From Saprospiraceae bacterium (GTDB lineage: Bacteria; Bacteroidota; Bacteroidia; Chitinophagales; Saprospiraceae): DNA of 5,428 nt. A program made the position numbers and the translations under genes. The first letter of the stretch is position 1. The number at the start of each line of letters is the position of its first letter. Below, piece by piece: positions 1 to 4,921 of this stretch. The stretch lies in assembly GCA_020852155.1 (NCBI GenBank), contig JADZBJ010000262.1:1-5428 (forward strand). The letters are read 5' to 3'. The notes beneath the pieces were generated by a model that searched no databases, was not told the origin of the DNA, and saw only the letters and a list, made by a program, of their open reading frames with translations.

Positions 1-676
1 CTATTTCCACAATCCGGCCATCGAACAAATCCCAGCCAAAACGCCCGTCGGTGCCGTGGCCAGATAATTCAACTTGATGTACTGATAAACTGTCTATAGT
101 CAGTCTGCCCAATTGAAGTGTATTGTAAGGCTGGAGTGTCCAACCATCATTGTTGTATTTGTTAGGTTTCAGTAAACTGTAAGAATTATAAATGGATTCA
201 CGAGTAATGAGCAATCCCGTAGCGCCGCTGTCAAATTTTAAATCCAGGGTATCTACGCCATTGAGTACCGCCTTGATTTTCAGGTTGTTGTATTCCGTCA
301 GCACAAACGGTATGGTGTCGTGTGTCGGCTTCGCCTGCCGGGCAAAACGACGGATTACCGGCTCACTTTTGATTCGGGTATAGCAGGAGTCGCGCCCGTT
401 GAGCAGCACAACGAAATCCGCCTGCTCGCCCGGGCGAAGCCGCATGACAAGGCTGTCTATATCGGTCCTGAAAACCACCCGTTTGGCGTCGGGACTTTTG
501 GTGATGACGTGTACATCGGGCCTGACCGACGGGTCAAGCCACCAGCGAGATTTTTCGTCGCCTTCCCAAATGAATGCATGATCGTCTGTGGCCCGAATAA
601 CGGGCAAGTTTTTTTGCGCTGTTGAAGTTTGAATGATGGTGACCGCACAAGTAAAAAACAGGAGTATCTTATTCAT
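1..676 (-). CDS. Exported retropepsin-like aspartyl protease, C-terminus cut off by window edge
   Basis: The minus frame stays open from ATG at 676 to the window edge, giving 225 residues with no stop. Residues 1-20 look like a type I signal peptide: MNK, a hydrophobic core, then STA before Q21. The mature protein should therefore be periplasmic or secreted. Residues 21-120 are a Trp/Asp-rich N-terminal region I do not recognise. Residues 121-225 look like a single-lobe aspartyl protease domain. LKFDSGATG at 147-154 is the catalytic D-S/T-G loop, with D149 as the presumed nucleophile. GRFGWDLF at 211-218 followed by RIVEI matches the second conserved segment (hydrophobic-G-x-D, then a strand usually ending in D). 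This fits the Asp_protease_2/retropepsin-like families, which normally act as homodimers. Substrate is unknown. No Shine-Dalgarno is present. The gene lies 108 bp downstream of the DUF4932-like gene on the same strand. The family call is good; activity is inferred. Confidence 0.8.
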   Translation of the reverse strand, partial: MNKILLFFTCAVTIIQTSTAQKNLPVIRATDDHAFIWEGDEKSRWWLDPSVRPDVHVITKSPDAKRVVFRTDIDSLVMRLRPGEQADFVVLLNGRDSCYTRIKSEPVIRRFARQAKPTHDTIPFVLTEYNNLKIKAVLNGVDTLDLKFDSGATGLLITRESIYNSYSLLKPNKYNNDGWTLQPYNTLQLGRLTIDSLSVHQVELSGHGTDGRFGWDLFDGRIVEI

Positions 677-697
677 TATCAATGAAATACGTTTTTA

Positions 698-732
698 AAA
701 TTTCAAATGATATATTTTTTTATTTGAAATTT
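698..732. repeat. Inverted repeat, 11-bp arms, in the gap between two minus-strand genes
   Basis: AAATTTCAAAT at 698-708 is the exact reverse complement of ATTTGAAATTT at 722-732, leaving a 13-nt loop made mostly of T (709-721). The right arm is the beginning of the heptamer array. The structure lies downstream of the DUF4932-like stop codon and 22 bp upstream of the protease start. A weak A/U hairpin could form in the transcript. No U-run follows it in the direction of transcription, so I do not call it a terminator. Confidence 0.55.
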
Positions 733-770
733 GAAATTTACCATTTGAAATTTACCATTTGAAATTTGAA
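722..770. repeat. Heptamer tandem array, seven perfect 7-bp units
   Basis: Seven contiguous 7-bp units fill 722-770 with no mismatches. Two unit types occur: A = ATTTGAA and B = ATTTACC, in the order A A B A B A A, which reads the same in both directions. The array lies wholly in the 108-bp gap between the DUF4932-like gene (stop at 785-787) and the protease start at 676. It is very A/T-rich. Function is unknown; it may be a variable-number repeat or a spacer/UTR element. Confidence 0.9.
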
Positions 771-784
771 AAATTCGGGATGGA

Positions 785-2194
785 CTATTGCTTGACGAGA
801 AACCCGCAGTAAGGCGACAGGTGTACGCCTTTTTTACTGATGAGTGGCTGGGTAACGCCCCACCAGTTGAACACCAGATAATACTCCTGCTGTTGGGGAA
901 GCGTCAAATCGAAGGTGGCTTGTGTACCGTTGTTGCTCCATTTCAGGTTGTTTGCAGGGCCAATCTGTATGGTTTTTTTCGTCCATTGGTCAAACTCCAG
1001 TACCGCATCGAACATAGCCGCTTCTTGCATGGCTTCTGAAAAATTCAATTGGATTACGTTGCGATCAGCCTGAATTTTCAAGGAATCGCCATCGTTGAGC
1101 AGCCTTGGTTTTGACAAGGTGGTTTGGACCGATTGCATCCATTCCAGCATTTTGGGGTATAATGAAGCAATATTGTCTGATTTGCCTTTGTTTCGGTACA
1201 ATTCCTTCAATTTCTGGCCAAAAATGGCCGAGTAGATAAAGCCCCTGGTTTCATTCTGAATGTGCCAGTTGAGGTTGATTTTTTCAGCAATTTCAGGAAA
1301 ATACAAGTCATTAAACAGGTCAAAAGCAGCCCAGGTCATGTACTCATTAAACACTGCCTCATCAGTATATCCTGACTCCTTGTCCCAGTATTGATTATCA
1401 ATATATTTGGGCAAGTCGTATTTACTGGTCGTCGGATTCACGTAGCCATGATCCATTTCTGAGAACAGGGTGTGCAATTCCGTTGATTTTTCTTCTTTAT
1501 TCGGGAATCCCGTACCGTCAACAATGCCTTGGGCAATGGTCGGAAAATCTGCCGTCCAGGTGTTATTAATGTCACGGTGCAGGTTTTGGGCGTACACAAA
1601 AGGCGACAACACAATGGAATACTTTTTATTGGAAAAATAGTCGCCAAACTCCCTGCTCAGGAAATCTTTCATTTGCGGGAGCAGGTACTCTTTGCGATAA
1701 GATTCAATCATACCTTGATAGTAAGATTGGTGGCTTTGAAAAAAGGAGCGAAAACCGGTTTGTCGGGCGAAATCCTCTACCAACGGGAGGTATTTGTCAA
1801 AGGTCAGGTGTTCAAAAGCGTGAAATTCATTCGTCCTGACGATTTTACCTTTGTCATCAAACTTGAAAGCATAGGCATCCGTCCGGAAACTCAGGAATTC
1901 TGCCCATCGTTCCCTGGAAAAATTGACCGAATCGAGCAGTGGGTGATCTTGATAAGCTTTAAAAAAATCGCGCATTTCGCGATAATAATCAAAGTCCTTT
2001 CTGACTTGCCATTTGTCATTCAGGCCATAATCGGTCAGGGCCAGAATGATGTTGGCCAACTCATAAACTTCAGGGTATTCGACAGAAAATAATCCGTCAG
2101 GGCTGTCTTTTGTAGGCTTGGCAGATGGCTGAGCCTGCGCCCACACCGTCATGCAATGAAAGAAAGCGAGCAGTAAAAGGGTCGTTCTGTTCAT
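785..2194 (-). CDS. Exported DUF4932-like protein, putative metallopeptidase fold with C-terminal Ig-like region
   Basis: A complete gene of 469 residues. Residues 1-21 form a signal peptide with a Leu-rich core and an AQA cleavage site, so the product is exported. Residues about 35-355 resemble DUF4932, a family of roughly 450-residue proteins mostly from Bacteroidota, assigned here from memory of its pattern. The segment TLFSEMDHGYVNP (242-254) sits where I would expect a zinc-peptidase HExxH helix. E246 and H249 are present, but the first His is S245; H241 is close by. FNEYMTW (282-288) supplies E284, a possible third ligand or structural Glu about 35 residues later. Residues about 366-445 (LNFSEAM at 383-389, then beta-rich sequence) resemble a bacterial Ig-like domain of the SbsA type. 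Catalysis and substrate are unproven. The start is supported by the signal peptide; no Shine-Dalgarno is present. The gene follows the ABC gene after 166 bp. Confidence 0.75.
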   Translation of the reverse strand: MNRTTLLLLAFFHCMTVWAQAQPSAKPTKDSPDGLFSVEYPEVYELANIILALTDYGLNDKWQVRKDFDYYREMRDFFKAYQDHPLLDSVNFSRERWAEFLSFRTDAYAFKFDDKGKIVRTNEFHAFEHLTFDKYLPLVEDFARQTGFRSFFQSHQSYYQGMIESYRKEYLLPQMKDFLSREFGDYFSNKKYSIVLSPFVYAQNLHRDINNTWTADFPTIAQGIVDGTGFPNKEEKSTELHTLFSEMDHGYVNPTTSKYDLPKYIDNQYWDKESGYTDEAVFNEYMTWAAFDLFNDLYFPEIAEKINLNWHIQNETRGFIYSAIFGQKLKELYRNKGKSDNIASLYPKMLEWMQSVQTTLSKPRLLNDGDSLKIQADRNVIQLNFSEAMQEAAMFDAVLEFDQWTKKTIQIGPANNLKWSNNGTQATFDLTLPQQQEYYLVFNWWGVTQPLISKKGVHLSPYCGFLVKQ

Positions 2195-2256
2195 ATATTG
2201 ATAAATGCAAGGTGAAACAACTACCCTACATAAAGGGCTTCACTCACTTCGCGGGT

Positions 2257-2296
2257 ACAACCCCTCCCCGGCCCTCCCCAACGGGGAGGGAGTTGT
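2257..2296. repeat. G/C-rich hairpin repeat (CCCTCCCC/GGGGAGGG type)
   Basis: The segment 2257-2269 (ACAACCCCTCCCC) pairs with 2283-2296 (GGGGAGGGAGTTGT) over 13 bp with one bulged A at 2291 and a 13-nt loop. An alternative 8-bp stem pairs 2272-2279 with 2283-2290 around a 3-nt loop, because CCCTCCCC occurs twice. The element lies about 65 bp downstream of the ABC stop codon and about 60 bp upstream of the DUF4932-like start. Similar CCCTCCCC...GGGGAGGG elements are, as I recall, dispersed in many Bacteroidota genomes. It could attenuate or end transcription, but there is no adjacent U-run on the minus strand. Confidence 0.7.
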
Positions 2297-2311
2297 GAGA
2301 TATTGGGTATC

Positions 2312-2367
2312 ATCACATTATCACATCATCACATCATCACATTATCACATTATCACATCATCACATT
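2312..2367. repeat. Octamer tandem array ATCACATY, seven perfect units
   Basis: Seven contiguous 8-bp units ATCACATY fill 2312-2367, the last base running T C C T T C T. On the minus strand, the coding direction here, the unit reads RATGTGAT. The array starts inside the ABC gene: its last Met codon and TGA stop (2361-2366) lie in the rightmost unit. The same octamer recurs at the other end of that gene (4068-4099) in the same orientation. Confidence 0.95.
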
Positions 2368-4064
2368 CCCCCCGGTATAGCCTCAATCAGATTACGCACG
2401 TATTCCCGCTCGGGGTGAGCGTAGATATCTTCCGGCGTTCCCAGGGCTTCGATGCGGCCCTGATTCATGATAAGCAGGCGGTCGCACATTTGCCGGATAA
2501 CGCTCAGGTCGTGAGAAATGAACAGGTATGTCAGCCCAAATTGTTCGCGCAATTCCATGAGCAGGTTTAATACCGTCGCCTGCACCGAAACATCCAGCGC
2601 CGATACCATTTCATCGCAGATTAGCAGTTTCGGTTCCAAAGACAACGCGCGGGCGATACAGATGCGTTGGCGCTGCCCGCCGCTGAATTCATGCGGATAG
2701 CGGCGGAAATGATCGGCTTCAAGTCCGACCGTTTCGAGGAGGTGTATGGCCCGGTCGCGGCGCGAGGCAGCATTACCATGCAAGCGGTGCACCTGCATGG
2801 GTTCAGTAATGGCCTCGCCGATGGTCATGCGCGGATTGAGTGAGGCGTATGGATCTTGAAAAACGACCTGAATATCGCGCCGATATGGATGAAATGAGGC
2901 GTCGTCCAGCGACAACAAATCAGTGCCCATGTAATTGATCTGTCCGCTATGGGCAGTTGTCAGTCGGGCAATGCTGCGCCCCAGGGTGGTTTTGCCGCAA
3001 CCCGACTCGCCTGCCAGGCCAAATGTTTCGCCGGGGCGTACTTCAAAGGAAATGTCTTTCACCGCCTCGAACCATTCCGTAGTCTGGCCCATCCAGTTTT
3101 TTGAGTTGGGGTAGCGCACCGTCAGGTTGTTCACCTCCAGCAGCGGCGGTTGGGCCATCAGCATTGCGCGGCGACTGGCCGATTCCTGAGCCGAAACGAT
3201 GTGAAACTGCTTATCCGGGTCGCTCATTAATTCCGGCACGGTAGGCATGCGTTGATAGCGCTGTTTCAACGACGGGCGACAGGCAACTAATCCGCGTGTG
3301 TACGGATGTTTGGGCGCGCGCAGCACCTGTTCGGCAGGGCCTTCTTCAACGATTTGTCCGCGATACATCACCACGACGCGATCACATATTTCAGCGATAA
3401 CGCCAAGGTCGTGGCTGATGAAGATCATGGACAACTGGCGTTCTTCGCGCAATTCTTTCAGCAGGTCGAGGATGGCTTTTTGTACGGTTACATCGAGCGC
3501 TGTGGTTGGCTCGTCGGCGATCAGTAATGCAGGGTTGCAGGAGAGCGCCATAGCAATCATGACCCTTTGTTTTTGTCCGCCGCTGATCTGGTGCGGGAAA
3601 GCGTCAAAAATGCGCTGCGGATCGGGGAGTTTTACCCGTTCAAACAGGTCAAGCGTTTGTTGGCGCGCTGTATTAAAATCCAGTTTTTGATGTAATTGAA
3701 TGGCCTCAGTGACCTGCTCGCCACAGCGAAAAACCGGATTGAGCGACGTCATCGGTTCCTGAAAGATCATGGCGATTTCAGCGCCCCGAATGGCTGGCAT
3801 TTGTTCGGCAGGCAAGGCCAATAAATCCTTTGAAGCGCGGTCATTGTCTGGCTGCCAAAGGATTTCTCCGCTGCTGATTTTTGCCGGAGGCGTATTCAGT
3901 AGCCGCATGATGGATAATGAGGTGACTGACTTCCCGGAACCTGATTCGCCGACAATACCGAGCGTTTCGCCTTTTTTCAGGTCAAAGGAAATACCGTCCA
4001 CAGCGCGAGTCTGGCCGCGTTCGGTAAAAAAATCAATACTCAGGTTTTTAACAGAAAGCATCAT
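2361..4064 (-). CDS. ABC transporter ATP-binding protein, two fused NBDs, oligopeptide/dipeptide (OppD-OppF) type
   Basis: A complete gene of 567 residues with two ABC ATPase domains in one chain, as in GsiA and YejF. NBD1 has Walker A GESGSGKS (39-46), Q-loop Q102, signature ISGGQ (160-164), Walker B ending DE (184-185) and H-loop H218. An oligo/dipeptide C-terminal region with HPYTRGL follows at about 240-266. NBD2 has Walker A GESGCGKT (352-359), Q403, FSGGQ (460-464), DE (484-485) and H518. All ATPase motifs look intact in both halves. The residue after the second Walker B Glu is Met486 rather than the usual Pro. The protein would sit on the cytoplasmic face and drive a peptide- or nickel-type importer, but no permease or binding protein is in view. 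Two start codons are adjacent (4064 and 4061). It lies 39 bp after the lipoprotein gene, so co-transcription is likely. Substrate cannot be told. Confidence 0.95.
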   Translation of the reverse strand: MMLSVKNLSIDFFTERGQTRAVDGISFDLKKGETLGIVGESGSGKSVTSLSIMRLLNTPPAKISSGEILWQPDNDRASKDLLALPAEQMPAIRGAEIAMIFQEPMTSLNPVFRCGEQVTEAIQLHQKLDFNTARQQTLDLFERVKLPDPQRIFDAFPHQISGGQKQRVMIAMALSCNPALLIADEPTTALDVTVQKAILDLLKELREERQLSMIFISHDLGVIAEICDRVVVMYRGQIVEEGPAEQVLRAPKHPYTRGLVACRPSLKQRYQRMPTVPELMSDPDKQFHIVSAQESASRRAMLMAQPPLLEVNNLTVRYPNSKNWMGQTTEWFEAVKDISFEVRPGETFGLAGESGCGKTTLGRSIARLTTAHSGQINYMGTDLLSLDDASFHPYRRDIQVVFQDPYASLNPRMTIGEAITEPMQVHRLHGNAASRRDRAIHLLETVGLEADHFRRYPHEFSGGQRQRICIARALSLEPKLLICDEMVSALDVSVQATVLNLLMELREQFGLTYLFISHDLSVIRQMCDRLLIMNQGRIEALGTPEDIYAHPEREYVRNLIEAIPGGM

Positions 4065-4067
4065 AGC

Positions 4068-4099
4068 ATCACATTATCACATCATCATATTATCACATT
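4068..4099. repeat. Octamer tandem array ATCACATY, four units, upstream of the ABC start
   Basis: Units at 4068-4075 (ATCACATT), 4076-4083 (ATCACATC), 4084-4091 (ATCATATT, one mismatch) and 4092-4099 (ATCACATT). A further in-phase, degenerate unit, ATCATAGC at 4060-4067, holds most of the two ABC start codons. The array makes up nearly all of the 39-bp spacer between the lipoprotein stop (4104-4106) and the ABC start, so it would be the translation initiation region of the ABC gene. It has the same orientation as the array at 2312-2367. Confidence 0.9.
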
Positions 4100-4103
4100 A
4101 AAA

Positions 4104-4700
4104 TTATTGTCTCGTTGCGTTGGAAGGCACTTTATTGTCTTCCGGCAAGGTTTCTCCGTTTTGAAGTTTCCGGATTTTGCCATGCGCTTCAATGGCGCGA
4201 TCAATGGTATGTTTTACTGAAAGGCAATCCGTGGGTAAGTACATTTCACTCCAGTCCAGATTTTCCCTGTCTTTATAGGTCAGTATGCCAACATTTTTAT
4301 CAACCAGCGGCCCTACGCCCCTGAGCAGTTTTCCTCCATCCATTTTAAAGACCATTTCTTCGGTTTGTAATTGTCCATTTACGATACTGATGTAAACGCC
4401 GATGATTTCGTCTTTAAAAATAGAGCCTGTGTAGTGTCCGTATGCCGCTTCTTTCTCGAATGGTTCGATAGCCAGATAGCCGCGAACTTCTGTGCCGGAT
4501 TGTATGAGTTGCAGCGCCCTGACATCTTTGGTCTGGGTTGGTACGATGTAGCATTTTGTTGAGATCACCAGCGTATTGCCGTTCGCTGGCGCGGGCGTAG
4601 CCGCAGCAGGATCATTGACCGGTGTAGTCTGCGACGAGGTTTCATTTTTACAGGCCGAGAACAGGCCGATCAGGGCAAAAAGTAGAATGAAATTTTTCAT
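4104..4700 (-). CDS. Predicted lipoprotein of unknown function
   Basis: A complete gene of 198 residues that I do not recognise as a named family. The N-terminus MKNFILLFALIGLFSAC is a lipoprotein signal: the lipobox is FSAC with C17 as the lipidated residue. The charged K-N-E after C17 could favour surface display, as known for some Bacteroidota lipoproteins, but this is only suggestive. Residues about 21-41 are a flexible linker rich in Thr, Ala and Pro. Residues about 43-165 form a probable beta-rich globular domain with two Cys (C50 and about C159) that might form a disulfide; YGHYTGSIF and MDGGKLLRG-type segments look like strand-turn-strand. The tail is charged. A perfect TAnnTTTG element lies upstream at 4736-4743. 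The gene directly precedes the ABC ATPase, but the sequence does not resemble a substrate-binding protein and is too short for one. Confidence 0.8.
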   Translation of the reverse strand: MKNFILLFALIGLFSACKNETSSQTTPVNDPAAATPAPANGNTLVISTKCYIVPTQTKDVRALQLIQSGTEVRGYLAIEPFEKEAAYGHYTGSIFKDEIIGVYISIVNGQLQTEEMVFKMDGGKLLRGVGPLVDKNVGILTYKDRENLDWSEMYLPTDCLSVKHTIDRAIEAHGKIRKLQNGETLPEDNKVPSNATRQ

Positions 4701-4735
4701 TATATTGAAAAACAGGCAGTTATGTGGATAATCGG

Positions 4736-4743
4736 CAAAGTTA
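4736..4743 (-). promoter_or_regulatory. Bacteroidota-type -7 promoter element for the lipoprotein gene
   Basis: On the minus strand this reads TAACTTTG, a perfect match to the Bacteroidota -7 consensus TAnnTTTG. It ends 35 bp before the lipoprotein ATG, giving a plausible leader of about 30 nt. No TTG/TTTG -33 element is visible at the usual spacing; that position is taken by the nonamer repeat. It may also serve the downstream ABC gene. Confidence 0.55.
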
Positions 4744-4745
4744 AA

Positions 4746-4796
4746 TCAGGATTTACGGGATTTGCGGGATTTACGGGATTTGATTTTCAGGATTTT
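4746..4796. repeat. Nonamer tandem array GGATTTRCG with flanking TCAGGATTT copies
   Basis: Three 9-bp units (GGATTTACG, GGATTTGCG, GGATTTACG) fill 4749-4775 and a fourth partial unit begins at 4776. TCAGGATTT flanks them at 4746-4754 and 4787-4795. The array lies immediately upstream of the -7 element of the lipoprotein gene, covering where its -33 element would be, and about 125 bp upstream of the formimidoyltransferase start. Confidence 0.85.
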
Positions 4797-4909
4797 CAAC
4801 AAGCCTAAAGGTCCACGCATACGATACCGTAAATAACGGCTCGAATTAGCGTCCTCTAAAACCGGAGATTTATTCGGCGATTGACAAACAAGCGTTCGGG
4901 AATGCACTA

Positions 4910-4917
4910 TACTTTCG
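4910..4917 (+). promoter_or_regulatory. Probable -7 promoter element for the formimidoyltransferase gene
   Basis: TACTTTCG matches the Bacteroidota -7 consensus TAnnTTTG at all but one position. It ends only 4 bp before the ATG at 4922, implying a leaderless or nearly leaderless mRNA. TTGACA at 4881-4886 is a candidate upstream element, although the spacing (26 bp from TTG to the TA) is longer than usual. Confidence 0.5.
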
Positions 4918-4921
4918 CAGC

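Noticed and set aside
457..648. 63-codon minus frame inside the protease gene
   Set aside because: It is a different frame from the one carrying the signal peptide and DSG motif, and is an overlap artefact.
641..676. Lipoprotein signal in the aspartyl protease (Cys10)
   Set aside because: The residues before Cys10 (F-F-T) do not fit a lipobox and it is too close to the N-terminus. A type I cleavage after Ala20 fits better.
1529..2092. 187-codon plus-strand open frame
   Set aside because: It lies entirely antisense within the DUF4932-like gene, has no signal peptide or recognisable motif, and the minus frame is clearly the coding one.
2257..2296. Rho-independent terminator of the ABC transcript
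   Set aside because: The stem is strong, but no U-run follows it on the minus strand. It is listed as a hairpin repeat instead.
2312..2367. Possible CRISPR array
   Set aside because: The units are 8 bp and contiguous with no spacers, so this is a simple tandem repeat.
2205..2570. 121-codon plus-strand open frame running through the octamer array
   Set aside because: It is open only because the plus strand of the octamer lacks stops. It then enters the ABC gene antisense and contains repeat-encoded His/Ile/Ser residues.
3298..3690. Plus-strand open frame of 130 codons
   Set aside because: It is antisense to the well-supported ABC ATPase domain and shows no family features.
2312..4099. ABC gene as cargo of a transposon with terminal repeats
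   Set aside because: The flanking arrays are direct, not inverted. No transposase or target-site duplication is visible, and the octamer is low-complexity.
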